From: Rhodocollybia butyracea
Taxonomy: Eukaryota > Basidiomycota > Agaricomycetes > Agaricales > Omphalotaceae
Assembly (NCBI GenBank): GCA_015501585.1
Contig: JADNRY010000015.1
Span: 62,001-126,000, forward strand
Reading direction: 5' to 3'
Length of the DNA: 64,000 nt
Positions 11,009-22,705 of the stretch are shown here, piece after piece. Numbering within the stretch: the first letter of the stretch is position 1; every line of letters begins with the position of its first letter. Below the pieces are notes generated by a model that was not told the DNA's origin, did not search any database, and was given only the letters and a program-made list of their open reading frames with translations. Position numbers and translations under genes: made by a program.

Positions 11009-11547
11009 CCTACTAGCAACTTTCCCATTTCACTCTTTCCATGCTTGACGAACCCCATCACTGCGTCTGTCCAATGTCCGACCACAACCGTCCTACGTCC
11101 CGCTCATAAACCGATATTCATGCCGCCGCTGTGGCCCTGTCTCGAATCTTGCCCATCACATTCTTTCCATGCTCAACCACTGCATCTGTCCAATGTCCAA
11201 CTTCCAACTTGAACCGTGACCGTCCTGCTCATCACTAGAACTGCTACCCCCGCTATTCTTGTAACAATCATGTCATTCCCTTTCAATGTCCTTCTCGGAC
11301 GTCCCCGGTTTTCAATTTCAAGAGCAAGATGGATTGGTCCACAGAACGACACATAACTGACGTCCACTTACCACTTACACTACGCTAGGTTGATAACTCA
11401 ATGGAGGAAAGACTGGTTTAATCTGAGGAGATCAATTCCTTCTGCACTTCAGTCAACTACAATTCGGTATGGTACTCTTAGAAACACCTAAAATGGAGTG
11501 CAGCTCGTTATCGATTATCTCCAGTCCTCTCACTTCATGAAGGATGT
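11009..11547. other. dispersed repeat and 3' flank of modular gene A (unit 1)
   Basis: 11020-11330 is a copy of the dispersed repeat also at 7990-8240 and 17310-17530. 11390-11547 is the 3' flank shared by all modular secreted genes (GTTGATAACTCAAT, ACTACAATTCGGTA, then CCTCTCACTTCATGA). No gene. Confidence 0.6.
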
Positions 11548-12558
11548 TCAGAAGGAGCTTACGTCCACGTCACGACGACACAACTCCGATCTGCTGTATA
11601 TTTAGCAAAAAGGCACAGATATACCACCTCGGAAGGAGTTACGCACCCGGATGCCAGAGGAGCATCAGGTCCAGAGAGGTCATCAGAAGGGTTCTCAGTA
11701 AGTTGGCTCCCGGAAACTTGGTTCTCCGCAGCTTGGGTCTCAGGCATTGTCTGGGGCGTTGCCTGGGGCGTTTTTGAATTTGCGTAAAACTTGGTCCTGA
11801 ATTTGTCCCCGAGTTTTCCCCCGGTTTCCTTGGCTTTTGTCGTGAACTTCTTCCAGTGCGTTGTAAGGTCCCGTGCATCCAAAGCGCCATTCACGTCTCG
11901 ACGTTCGAGCGCCGGTCTGCTGTATAATTAGCAAACATAGCAGATATACAACGTAGGAAGAAAATACGCACTCCTCTGAGGATTCGGTGGCACCCTCAGT
12001 AGTGCCGGCGTGCTTTAGGGCGACTTCGTGCCTTTTTTGGATGGAGCCATGACAGCCGGCGCCTCTCATATTGTCTCTAGTCCTCCCCGGCGGAGGCGCT
12101 TGTTCCAGGGGAACTGCGTCCACAGGTTTCTGGGAAACTGGGTTGCCGTTCACAGGCTCCTGGGAAACTGGCTGGTTGTCTTCATGGTGATCTTGCTGCA
12201 GGCTTCCTTGATTATCTCCAGTTTGATGCGTGCGTTGTCCACCCCGTCCGCCCCGTCCGCCCCGTCCACCCTGTCCACCCCGTCCACCCCGTCCACCCCG
12301 TCCACCCCGTTGACGACCGTGTCCACCCTTTCGCCGTTTGAGTCCACTGGATTGACCCTGGGCTACTGGTGGAACCGGTGTGCGAGGTTGACTTGGATCA
12401 AGGTATCTGGTATATGTTAGCAAAACCACATCAATACAAGAAAGTCATACGCACTGGGACAGTGGAGAGTTGTCCCTGCTACCAGCTGGAGCGGAGTAGG
12501 CTTGGAGGGAAACCGCGAGAAGGACAAAGGCAAGCATGCATGGTGTGAAGAACCTCAT
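11548..12558 (-). CDS. secreted modular protein A, RGG-rich, dibasic modules (unit 1)
   Basis: Four exons (minus): 12558-12455, 12406-11972, 11919-11647, 11593-11548; 858 nt, 285 aa; all introns phase 2, 46-53 nt. Exon 1 is a signal peptide (MRFFTPCMLAFVLLAVSLQA, then YSAP). Exon 2 is basic and low-complexity, with a run of GGR units and GGQ, then QPVSQEPV-type repeats. Exon 3 opens RPALERRDVNGALDARD and continues into a Lys-rich helix (LTTHWKKFTTKAKE...). The 46-nt last exon encodes RSELCRRDVDVSSF. The RR pairs are potential Kex2 sites. No known domain is recognised. It is a member of a five-locus family here (A-E). The acceptors read ACAGCAG, so a NAGNAG choice of one residue is possible. 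An identical copy lies at 22706-23716. Confidence 0.8.
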
Positions 12559-12695
12559 GATAAACTTGTGCCGATAGAAATTTAATAGAGTTTTGTGTGT
12601 TCGGAAAGACCAGCTTCAAGAACTTGGGGGAGATGTAGATGAGAGACCAGCTCGATGATGGGAAGGACCGTTGATCTCGTTTATATTGTTTCTTG

Positions 12696-12720
12696 GATTT
12701 GCAATCAGCCAAAACACGCA
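12696..12720 (-). promoter_or_regulatory. conserved upstream element of the modular secreted genes
   Basis: The 25-bp block GATTTGCAATCAGCCAAAAC plus ACGCA lies about 140 bp upstream of gene A. Near-identical blocks sit upstream of D (40509-40540), C (37865-37898), E (43371-43404) and, diverged, B. In C, E and B it is followed towards the gene by a TATA-like TATATAAA or TATAAAGG. A shared promoter element is the simplest reading. Confidence 0.6.
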
Positions 12721-12742
12721 CAGGACTCCACCGGACCCGAGC

Positions 12743-13146
12743 AGGACCCCGGACAATAGGCGGGGAGGTCATTGTTTTTTTACCTCAGTTTTTATCCGAA
12801 CCAAATTTTCGATTTTGACCCAGTTTTTATCCGAACTCGTACATAGCCTGGGCCCGGACCGGTTTTTTTTTCTTGCAACACGCTGGATGGGGTGGATTTG
12901 AGTTGCTGGCCGCAATTTGATGCACTTTGGGCGTAAAAATCACTTAAAAATCACCTTAATCACCCTAAAAATCCGAAAATTTGAGCAATCTCGGCCCCAA
13001 AACTAGCCAAAGTTATCCGAACTTCCTTTACCACCTCCGCCTATGGCAGCCATTTTTATCCGAACCAAAATATGTGATTTGGCCAAAATTTGGACCATTT
13101 TTATCCGAACATATGGATGTCCTCAGCGCCTATTGTCCGGGGTCCT
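12743..13146. mobile_element. AGGACCCC-type MITE, 404 bp (unit 1)
   Basis: Terminal inverted repeats AGGACCCCGGACAATAGGCG and its complement, flanked by 8-bp near-identical repeats (ACCCGAGC at 12735, AGCCGAGC at 13147). The interior carries repeated TTTTTATCCGAAC motifs. The same type of element, with TTTTTGTCCGAAC motifs, is at 41407-41850. It is in both duplication copies, so it is older than the duplication. No coding capacity. The superfamily is not certain (an 8-bp target duplication fits hAT or KDZ-type elements). Confidence 0.85.
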
Positions 13147-13164
13147 AGCCGAGCCTAAAGCTGC

Positions 13165-13612
13165 CTAGAGCTGAGCCGAGAGAGTGCTAAGGGGGGCCCG
13201 GGGATGTGGATTGAATGGGAGCTTGGGAACTTGGCGCTGATTATCATACGGAATTCAAAGCTCCGTAAAATAGAAGTGGTACATATGTAAGTATAGCTGT
13301 GCTTTTTTTTTTTTTTTTGCAGTGTGGGTAGTACGTAGAACCAGGTCCGACCTGGTCCGACCCGCATGTCTTTTTCGATCACCTTCAACAAGCTGACCCC
13401 AGCCTTCTGACCCCAGCCTTCAGATTCAGATTACCCAAATGGATATTGAGCGTAACCTCCGCAAGAGCGTGCGCCTGAAAGACTTTGCCAAATAAAGCAC
13501 AAGTCCGACAGAGACTCTGTATAGGATGTGTCTGAGCCACGGAGCTTCAGCTGGAGAGAGCAGTCATCCCGTTACCGATCTTGTGCATGAGCTCCAGCGG
13601 AAGGGACATCAT
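13165..13612 (-). pseudogene. F-box gene 5' fragment relic (unit 1)
   Basis: Matches exons 1-2 of the F-box/LRR genes: a start region with MMSLPLEL-type coding (CATCAT at 13607), then the antisense of GACTTTGCCAAATAAAGCAC and a frame-broken exon 2. The body stops in a poly-T/AG intron remnant near 13300. No LRR part follows. Confidence 0.65.
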
Positions 13613-13650
13613 CGCGGGAAACCTAAAATGAGCGCTGGAACGACGTTGGT

Positions 13651-14225
13651 TCAAGGTTGACTGAAGCTTGAGGATGAGCAGTCTTGGGAGGCCTGGAATT
13701 CGGGTTTGCGTGCACGTGGAGCTTCAGTGACATATGTATCATGTTTGAGATGATTTCGAAGCCAGAGTTGTCCTACAAGCGCAAGCACTGAGATCATCAG
13801 ATTAGTAGGAAGCGTATACGCAACCAGGCTCCTAATTCTTCGAGTTGTTGTATACTTGCCAGTTGAAACGGTACCCAATGAAGGCAAATCAACGCTGTGA
13901 CTGGCAGGTCGTGAGCCAACTCTTAACAAATTATACCGGATGATATGTAGACATGCAAGTGTTGTGGTGGAAGGTTTGACTGAACGTGTGTCCAGTACCA
14001 CGACAACACAGTGGAGCACTGAGTACTTACCACTTACACTACGCTGGGATGATAACTCAATAGAGTCCTGATTTAGTAATCTGAGGAGATGAATTCCTTC
14101 AGCTTCTGGGCTGGGAACCGGGGACCTGTGACCAAACTTTGCCTTAAGGCCCATCCACTTCTGTTCAATATCAAGCCCGCGCGCCTCCAAAGCATCCACA
14201 TCTCGACGACTAAAATCTGATCTGA
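13651..14225 (-). pseudogene. orphan dibasic module exon and unassigned relic (unit 1)
   Basis: At 14225-14050 an exon-like piece encodes SDFSRRDVDALEARGLDIEQ, the core of the modular secreted family, preceded by a CAG acceptor. The equivalent upstream donor GTGCGT has become GTCAGC, and no signal exon precedes it. Downstream (13660-13990), a hydrophobic frame with YTLPTNLMISVLALVGQLWL recurs in decayed form at 38560-38830 and 41110-41400. It looks like a membrane-protein fragment but I do not recognise it. Confidence 0.5.
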
Positions 14226-14639
14226 TGCATATGTTGAGCAAAAAGGTATAGATATACAACGTCAGAAGAAAATATGCTGACCAGCTGCCATCATGTTCTA
14301 TATTTTTGTTGCCTAGGCTCAGATTATTTATATCTATTATCCAGGTCCCATAATCCAACAGGTCTTTCTATGTTGGTAATAGATATGCCACTACTACTTT
14401 TCAAAGCCAATTCAGGGCTATTAGTAAATAGCCGCCTTTAGGCCAATTTAGGCTGCTTTCCAGTTAGTATGTACTTACTACTTACAAATAAGTAAGTATC
14501 AAATTTTATTTTGTGCAAAGTATGATAACAGGAGAAGCAGAGGACCTTGGACTCAAGCCTCTGAGGACGTCATAGACCTGGTACCATATACTACTTAGTA
14601 CATTATGGAGAATGGTCAACTTTTCATAGCATATGACAA

Positions 14640-14796
14640 TCCCTGGTAGTATATCGGTTAGTACGCCGGGTCTTGACAGTAGCTTCTCTTTCATGAAGGT
14701 GGCTGCTATGATCGATCCTGTGAGCGATCACAGCAGGTTCCTTCATGTAATGAGAAACTACTATGCGAAAGCTGGGTTCAACCCCCAGCAAGGGAT
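14640..14796 (+). pseudogene. tRNA-Asp-like copy with about 80-nt insert (unit 1)
   Basis: Acceptor TCCCTGG with CAAGGGA (one mismatch), D arm and T arm present. The anticodon region reads CCGGGTCTTGAC and is no longer Asp-like. The insert is far longer than in the intact genes. Duplicate at 25796-25952. Confidence 0.65.
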
Positions 14797-15159
14797 TGCA
14801 GTCAAAGAACTTAGCAAAAAGTGTTTTTGTTGCCCTTCAGCCTGAGGTTTATTTTAAGAAACTATGAAAGTACTTTTTTCGGTGCCATCAAGCTTGACTT
14901 GGCGCTGTCTGGAATACTGACTTCCCGGTAATATCAGTTGTGGTATTCTCACTTGGGATTCGAGGGAGAGGTATCGAAACGGCAGCTTTTTGCTTCCTGT
15001 TACTTACTTATATTACCGATAATATCCGTTGAGCCATCGCCTCACTTTTCTGCGTGCAGTCAGTCCAGCCTCCGATTGTCTTCGAAATAATCGCAACTTC
15101 CCGGCCCACTTTCTTTCCTATTAGAGGGTCTGTCGTAGTCTTTCGTAGCATATAAGCAA

Positions 15160-15264
15160 CCCCTGGTAGTCTATCGGTTAGTACATGCACTTGAAGCATC
15201 ACGATACTACATGGACCGCTTCTTTAAATGAATTCGAAAGCTGGGTTCGACTCCCAGCAGGGAT
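15160..15264 (+). pseudogene. tRNA-Asp-like copy, GCACTTGAA subfamily (unit 1)
   Basis: D arm and B box intact, the 3' acceptor strand is shortened (CAGGGAT), and the anticodon region is GCACTTGAA. The copy at 34652-34757 shares this anticodon arm and insert, so the two form their own subfamily. Duplicate at 26315-26419. Confidence 0.7.
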
Positions 15265-15584
15265 TGTGCCACCGCTGGTTGTATTTTTTTACCCCTTCAT
15301 CCCCGGCGAAGTTTGTTATAGAAGCTATGAAAGTACTTTTTTCGTAGCAAGCTTAAATCTCCACTCTCTGGCATACAAACTCCCTGGTAACACACTTATA
15401 AAGCATCACCTGTGGAATTCTCATCTGCATGCATGCAAAGGATCCGAGGGAAAGGTATCAAAACCACAACTTTCTGCTTCCTTAAAGATCAATACTTACC
15501 TATGATATTGATAATATACCCAAAGTTAAGCCAAAGGCTCACTCTGCGGCCCCTGCACGCACAACCAGTCTACAATCGTCTCCG

Positions 15585-16411
15585 AAATAATTGCAACTTC
15601 CCCGGCCACTTTCCTTCGCAGCGTCCACGCCAACCCTCCCATTCTCCACATAAACCCTCACCCACCTGAATATACTAAGCTCGCGTCCAAGTCTGCTCTC
15701 CTCAGAGCCATCTCCCAGTCAAAAACTTTTCACTGATGCACAAAGCCGTCGTCGGATCACTAGGGAATGCTTCGATGTATTTTCCCAAGTAACGTCGATT
15801 GGTTTGATGGAAAGTGAGTTTTTCGAGATTGGGGAGGTGGGTATCAGGTGGAGGAGAAGCTGCTATTGTGAGGAAGTCAGTATACTATCCGTACTAGGGA
15901 GCTTTCGTCGCCCAGTGGGCCCAGTCCCACTGGAGAATATACATAGGAATTTGGAAAAGCACATATGATCAGTTTCTCGTCCACGTCAAGTTCATTATCC
16001 ATTTCAGAAGTCTTCACTGGCCCTCTTGAATTCACCACAATCAAGAAAGTCTGTAATCTCCGGAAAACCTCAGCATTCTTCTCACTCAAAGCCTAAAACA
16101 CCATTCGCCCTCATAATCGGGCATGATTTCCAATTCAACAAGTGTATCCACATGCTTTGGAAGTACATACTCGTAAAACGAGTCCCCAGTACCCGGTTGC
16201 CAATTCGCTTGGAGCGAGAGAGTTTCCAACCCCGAGTAAGAAGTGATTATACCGCAACAACGAGTCAGTAGTCCGAAACAACACAACCAGGCTGCGCAGA
16301 TGGATCTGCTCGAGAGAAAGCGTGTCCCATAAGCTATTGAATGCATCTTCTCGGAATGAAAACGGGCGATTGAAGATTGGCGAGTTATTGTACTCAATAA
16401 GACGTTGGTTG
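15585..16411 (-). pseudogene. F-box/LRR gene relic, exons 3-4 (unit 1)
   Basis: The minus strand matches the LRR part of the intact genes at 31796 and 35049 (WDTLSLEQIHLRSLV, ETLSLQANWQPGTGDSFYEY, DYEGEWCF, then ENAEVFRRLQTFLIVV), with several frameshifts, stops and a changed intron. The relic is cut abruptly at about 16411, where GET3 3'-end sequence begins. Confidence 0.8.
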
Positions 16412-17160
16412 AGCAATGAGGAGTATGTGCCAGATAAAGATGGGAAGCAAACTGGTTGAACCGGTAACGCATAACTAGTACCTGACTGGTATCTGGTCAT
16501 TGGTGAAGAGTGCTAGTGAGGCCTTGAGGAGTGAGGAGTGAGGTGAAGTGTAGTACCTAAGCACACTGTGACATTGTTTTTTTCTGTTCATGCTGTTTTT
16601 TTCTTTCCTTTGGTGTGGGTTTTCCGGGGATGTAAAACAGTACGTTCGAGTTTCCGAGACCGGATGAACCGTTTGTAGGTAGTTCCAGATGCCTGGGTAA
16701 GAGCCGGATGAGGAGACGTAAGATGTTAGATGTGTTCCCTCCGAAAGGCCTAAGAGCTTTGTGAAATGATAGAAACGAGGAGAGCGTCTGACGCGTTGAA
16801 CAGCCTAGAGGGAGGTTACTATTACTTGTTGCGCTGTGGAAACGAGAAGTAAGAAGTTGGAATGGTGACAGATGGTGACCTGATCTCGATAGGTCACGCA
16901 AGAAATTAAGCGCTCGAAGGTGTTCGCTTTCCTCTCGTCAACAGCTTCGAAGCATGGAAATCGAACCAACAGATGAATTTGGAGACACCGTGAGTGTCAT
17001 TTCCTACCTATGCCTACGCGTGGCCTACACTTAATTCGCTTGCTTTCTTCGCATTTGCTATCCCAGGTGTCGATGAAGCTCAGCTGCTAATATACTCTCG
17101 AGGGAATAATCTGGGGAACCCGATACCGTCATTTCTCGAAAAATCGCTCGGCCTGGAAAA
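16412..17160 (+). pseudogene. GET3 3'-end and flank relic (unit 1)
   Basis: It starts with GAGGAGTATGTGCCAGATAAAG, the antepenultimate coding part of GET3 ([10 protein letters not shown]), and continues through a copy of the GET3 downstream flank (AGAGCCGGATGAGG, GAGGAGAGCGTC). It includes exon 2 and 3 scraps (MEIEPT at 16954, then GCTATCCCAGGTGTCGATGAAGC at 17058). Non-coding. Confidence 0.75.
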
Positions 17161-17712
17161 GTAACCTTAATTTGCACAGGTGCGTTATCCGGGTCATCGT
17201 TCACCAACGTCGTTTCTTTCTTTCTTCCTTCTTCGATCGCATATAGGAATATCCTCCACGAAGACATGCTCATAAACCAAGGAAGGGACGGGAACTCAAG
17301 GTTCCTGTGATCCTTTCAATGCCGCCGTTGTTGCCCTGTCTCGAATCTTTCCCATCGCCTACTTTCCATGCTCAACAAACCCCGTCACTATGTCTGTCCA
17401 ATGTCCAACTTCCAACCGTGACCGTCCTGCTCATCACTAGCACTGCTACCCCTGCTATTCATGCAACATTGTTTCTCTTCGGTATCATTCGGACGTCCCC
17501 GGTTTTCAATTTCAAGAGCAAGGCGGATGGGTCCACAGAACGACACATAAGTGACGTCCACTTACTACTTACACTACGCTAGGTTGATAACTCAATGGAG
17601 GAAATACTGGTTTAATCTGAGGAGATGAATTCCTTCAGTGCTTCAGTCGACTACAATTCGGTATGGTACTATTAGAAACACCTTAAATGGAGCGCAGCTC
17701 GCTATCGCGCTA
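17161..17712. other. dispersed repeat and 3' flank of modular gene B (unit 1)
   Basis: 17310-17530 is the dispersed CCGAATCTTTCCCAT repeat. 17570-17712 is the family 3' flank (GTTGATAACTCAATGG, CTACAATTCGGTATGG). No gene. Confidence 0.55.
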
Positions 17713-19377
17713 TCAATTATCTTCAGTCCTCCTCCGACGTCGACATGACCCCGATCTGCTGTATAATTTAGCAAAAAAGGCACAGATATACAACGTTGGA
17801 AGGAGTTACGCACCCGGGAGCCACAGGAGCTTCAGATCCAGAGGCGTCATAACTAGAAGGGCTCTCAGGAAGTTGGCTCCCCGCAGCTTGGGTCCCAGGC
17901 GTTGTCTGGGACGTCTTCGGATTCCTGTGAAACGCGGCCTTGACTTTATCTTTGAGGTTCTGCATGTGTGTTTTAAAATCCGAGCGTGCATCCAAGTCTC
18001 GACCATTGAGGTCCGATCTGCTGAATATTTAGCAAAAAGGCACAGATATACCACGTCGGGAGGAGTTACGCACCCGGACGCCGGAGGAGCATCAGATCCA
18101 GAGAGGTCACCAGAAGGGTTCCCAGGAAGTTGGCTCCCAGCAGCTTGGTTCTCCGCAGCTTGGGTGTTCTGGGGCGTCTTCGATTTCATGTGGAACTTGG
18201 TCTTGAATTTGTCCTTGATTTTTTTCGTGACGTGCTTCAAGTGCGTATGCTCGCGTGCTTCCAAGTCTCGACGACTGAGCTCCGATCTGCTGGAGGTTTA
18301 GCAAAAAGGCATACTACGTCGGAAGGAGAAGGAGGTACGCACTCTGGGTCAAAAGGACCTTCGTAAGAGAGTCTCTTCCCTTGGATCTTCTCCATCTTCT
18401 CCGCCCACTCTCCGTAGTCGCGGGCATCCAAAGCGCCATTCACGTCTCGACGTTCGAGCGCCTGTCTGCTGTATAATTAGCAAAAGAAAAAAAAGTTTTG
18501 ACATATATAACATAGGAAGGAAATACTCACTCCGGTGGGTTAGCTGGCGTTGGGTTAGCTGGCGTTGGGTTGGCTGACGTTTGGTCGTTACCAGGGTTGT
18601 TCTTCGGTGGAATACCCATCTTCGCTTTTAGCTTGTTACCTTGATTCCGCCACCAGCCGCGTGCATCCAAATCCACATGCACGGCTCGACGTTTATACCC
18701 CTCTCTGCTGTATAATTAGCAAATACAGCACAGATATACAACGTAGGAAGAAAATACGCACTCCTCTGATTCGGTGCCACCCTCAGTAGTGCCAACGTGA
18801 TTTGCGGTGAATTTGTGCGCACTCTGGGCGTAAAGGTTCACTGCTGCAGAGCCATGACGGGCAGCTTCCATCATATTTTGTTTAAAACTCCCCGGCGGAG
18901 GTGCATCTTCCGGGTGAGGTGGGTGGCCGCTCGCAGGTTCCGGGGTAACTGGGGGGTGGACGTGCGCAGGTTCCTGGGAAACTGACTGATGGTGACCTTG
19001 CTGGTAATCTTCATGGTGATCTGGCTGGTGGTTGTTTTCACGGTGATCTGGCTGGTGGTTTTCTTCCTGCTGAACTGGCTGGTGGCTTCCTTGATTAGCT
19101 CCAGTTTGAGGCTTGCGTTTACGACCACGTCCACCCCGGCGTCGCCGTTGGAGTCCACCGGTTTGACTCTGGGCTTCTGGTGGAACCGAAGCGACACCTG
19201 TGTGGGGTTGACGTGCATCAAGGGATCTGGTATATGTTAGCAAAATCGCATCAATTCAAGAAGGCCATACGTACTTGGACAGTGGAGAGCTGCCCCACTA
19301 ACAACTGGAGCGGAGTAGGCTTGGAGGGATACCGCGAGAAGAACAAAGGCGAGCATGGATGGTATGAAGTACCTCAT
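17713..19377 (-). CDS. secreted modular protein B, unit 1 copy, frameshift in exon 1
   Basis: Same seven-exon gene as 28868-30532: 19377-19275, 19226-18762, 18707-18531, 18468-18343, 18289-18074, 18020-17814, 17758-17713. In this copy the G run after the signal peptide (VVSG) has four G instead of five, so exon 1 is 103 nt, not 104. The frame into exon 2 is lost unless the base is a sequencing error. The rest is identical to the intact copy by eye. Treat it as a recent pseudogene or a homopolymer artefact. Confidence 0.65.
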
Positions 19378-20641
19378 GATACACTTGTGCTGAAGGAAAT
19401 TGAACAGAGTTTTGTGTGTTCGGGAAGACCAGCTTCAAGAACTTGGGGAAAATGTAGATGAGAGCCAAGCTCGTTGTTGGAGAAGGAAGGATCGTCAATC
19501 CCCTTTATATGAGAGCACACTGCTTCTTAGAGAGTCTTCAATCCGCCAAAACACATAGGAGTGATCAAAACACATAAAAGATAGAAGATAGGAGTGATCT
19601 TGGACTCCACAGCCTACAGGAGCTCACAGGAGACAAGCTGAGCCGAGAGAGCACTACTTAGTGGATGAATGGGAGCTTGATTTCCGTGTACATTCAATGA
19701 ACCAAATGTACTAGGAAATCAACTCACGCAAGGCTTTTTGTGCGAGCTTCCACATCTCTTTCTGCCCTGGGGCCGGACCACTGATTGGATAGAGCCCCTT
19801 CGGAATAATGATGGGCTGTGGTACAACAAACCTTCGTGATGCAGAGGGGAAAACCCTTCCAGGACAATCCCGCCTATACTGTATCCTCTTGTCAGAAAGT
19901 GCATACTTGATGATTGATCTGGAAGATACGAAACAAACGAGTAATCAATGGGGAAGACCCACCGTCAAAGCGGGAAATTGAGAATCGGTGGCAGTGGACT
20001 GATGGGCTGCCGAAAATGGTACAATACCTGAAGCGCCCAGTGATGGCAACGAGCAGTTCACGCCGGAACTCTGACTCTGCCCGGATTCAGTGCCTTTACC
20101 ATGACTTTGATGTGACTTCACTGGCAGGATTTGATGGTACAAATCTGAGTGAACAGTACTACCTTGGCGTATGTATCATACGGAATTCAGTTTCAAAGCT
20201 CCGGAGTCCGTAAAATAGACCTACCGGCTGTGCTTTTTTTTTGCAGTGTAGGTCTGCCGCGGCCCCTGTCTGCCCTTGGACGTGTTGTTCAAAGCTGTCA
20301 TTGTCGCCGGGGGATCAGCGCGCGCACAGGGAACCTACAATGAGTCCTGGAACATGAAGTTTGAGGGTGGGCAAATAGATCATAAATTCATATACTTACC
20401 GTGCATAACTTACTCCCACTCCCCTGGTCATGATGCCCTCCTGAATGAAAGTACTTTTTCGGTGTCAAGCTTGACTCAGCACTCTGGAATACCGTCAACT
20501 TCCCGGTAATATCGGTTGTGGAATTCTCATTTGGGATTCGAGGATAGTAAGGTATCAAAACGGCAGCTTTCTATTTCCTGTTACTTATATTATACAACCA
20601 AGGTTGAGCCAAAACCTTACTTTTCTGCGTGCACTGTCAGT
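19378..20641. other. promoter of modular gene B and unassigned DNA (unit 1)
   Basis: 19490-19620 holds the gene B promoter (TTTATATGAGAG on the plus strand, a diverged AATCCGCCAAAACACATAGG element and a small tandem AGGAGTGATC repeat). 19730-20340 has moderately long frames on both strands but no recognisable protein. 20165-20350 has a small F-box-exon-like scrap next to a T-run/CAG. I see no supportable gene. Confidence 0.4.
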
Positions 20642-21655
20642 CTACGATCGTCTCTGAAATAATCGTAACTTTCCGAGCCACTTTCTTCCCTTCACAGTGT
20701 CCACACCAACCCTCTCATTCTCAATATAAACCCTCACATATCTGAGCACATCGCGTCTAACAGTCAAAAAACCCTTCACTGATGCACGAAGCTGTCGTGG
20801 GAGCACCTGTAAAAGCACCGATGGATTGTCCCAAGTAATGTCGATTGGTTTGAAAGTGAGTTTTTCAAGATTGGGGAGTGAGGTAGGTATCAGGTGGAGG
20901 AGGAGATGCTGTTGAAGGGAAGTCAGCATCAACTCAGCATACTATATGTACTAGGGAGGTTTGCATCGACGAGTAGGTAGTCCCAATGGAGAATATACAT
21001 AGGGAAGACATGACATACCGCAGGGTTGATCAGCTTCTCATCCACATCAAGGTCATTATCCACTTCAGAAACATTCGAGGCCTCTGGGTCTTGATCAAGC
21101 CCTCTTGAACTCACAACAATCAAGAGAGTCTGTAATCTCCTACATCTCCGGAACACCTCAGCATTTTTCCGGCTAAAACACCATTCGCCCTCATAATCCG
21201 GCGTGATTTCCATTTTAACAAGCGTATCTGTGTGCTTTGGAAGTGTATACTTGTAGAACGAGTCCCCAGAGCCTGGTTGCCAATTTCCTCTGAGCGAAAG
21301 AGTTTCCAACCCAGAGTAAGAAGTGATATACCGCAACAGCGAGTCCGTAGTCCGAAACGACACAACCAGGCTGCGCAGATGGATCTGCTCGAGAGAAAGC
21401 GTGTCCCATAAGCTATTGAATGCATCGTCTCGGAATGAAAATGGGTGATTGAAGATATGCGGGTTATTGTACTCGATGAGTTCTCCGAGCTCAAGCGATT
21501 GAAGGTTGGAGTAAATGAGACGTGGGACCTGCACTACCCATCCGTTCAATCCTAGATTGCAAATCTGGGGCGCGAGGGGGACATCTAACCAGGTAGGAGC
21601 GCCGAGACGGAGCAATTGAAGCGTCTCGAGATGAGGGGCAGATGAAATGATGGGG
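20642..21655 (-). pseudogene. 5'-truncated F-box/LRR gene (unit 1)
   Basis: Exon 4 (20908-20642) and most of exon 3 (21655-21019) are identical to the intact gene at 31796-33547. The first two exons, the promoter and the start of exon 3 were cut off by the tandem-duplication junction. Upstream on the minus strand now lies a tRNA-like T arm, so there is no F-box and no start. It could only be expressed from a cryptic promoter. Confidence 0.9.
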
Positions 21656-21961
21656 AGCTGGGTTCGACTCCCAGCCAGGGTGTAGATTGTCGTGTATGGG
21701 ATTCGGCTGCTCCAGCTAAGTCTGTTCTATATTTTTGGCGCCCCTCATGTTACCGTTGTTTATTATGCATGGCAATCCGGGAGGTCACGGTTTTTCTGCT
21801 CCGGTTTCTTATGGCACTAAGTTTGCAGGGGGGTTAGCCATCTGCTTCTTAATTACAAACTAGTAATATCAGATTTTACCTCACAGTGCACTCTGCAAAG
21901 TGTAGGAAAGAGCTGGGAAAGAGAATGGTCTTTTCATCAACATTTCATAGCATATATCAAC

Positions 21962-22070
21962 CCCCTGGTAGTATATCGGTTAGTACAAGCAGCTATCATA
22001 ACACGGCAAGGAAACAAATAAAGCCTTCAATTTGTCAATGCGAAAACTGGGTTCGACTCCCAGCCGGGGA
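21962..22070 (+). pseudogene. tRNA-Asp-like copy (unit 2)
   Basis: Identical copy of 10140-10248. Confidence 0.7.
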
Positions 22071-22705
22071 TTCCGTAGACATGTTTCACTGCTAACCAAT
22101 TTACTTTTCAGGGTCAATTCAGGGCTATAAATAGCTGCCTTTAGGCTGCTCTCCAATCAGTACGCACCTACTAGCAACTTTCCCATTTCACTCTTTCCAT
22201 GCTTGACGAACCCCATCACTGCGTCTGTCCAATGTCCGACCACAACCGTCCTACGTCCCGCTCATAAACCGATATTCATGCCGCCGCTGTGGCCCTGTCT
22301 CGAATCTTGCCCATCACATTCTTTCCATGCTCAACCACTGCATCTGTCCAATGTCCAACTTCCAACTTGAACCGTGACCGTCCTGCTCATCACTAGAACT
22401 GCTACCCCCGCTATTCTTGTAACAATCATGTCATTCCCTTTCAATGTCCTTCTCGGACGTCCCCGGTTTTCAATTTCAAGAGCAAGATGGATTGGTCCAC
22501 AGAACGACACATAACTGACGTCCACTTACCACTTACACTACGCTAGGTTGATAACTCAATGGAGGAAAGACTGGTTTAATCTGAGGAGATCAATTCCTTC
22601 TGCACTTCAGTCAACTACAATTCGGTATGGTACTCTTAGAAACACCTAAAATGGAGTGCAGCTCGTTATCGATTATCTCCAGTCCTCTCACTTCATGAAG
22701 GATGT

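Larger units (their letters stand above)
9834..21655. repeat. tandem duplication, copy 1 (11.8 kb)
   Basis: This segment is repeated directly at 21656-32811. The copies are nearly identical by eye across genes, introns and intergenic DNA. The differences I could find are mostly homopolymer lengths, plus a 656-bp MITE with its duplicated target site in copy 1. At the junction (21655/21656) exon 3 of an F-box/LRR gene is fused to the T arm of a tRNA-like element with only AG as microhomology. Confidence 0.95.

Noticed and set aside
12028..12420. STPSTPST-rich frames opposite gene A
   Set aside because: Antisense or shifted readings of the RGG-coding repeat; gene A has the splice-consistent frame.
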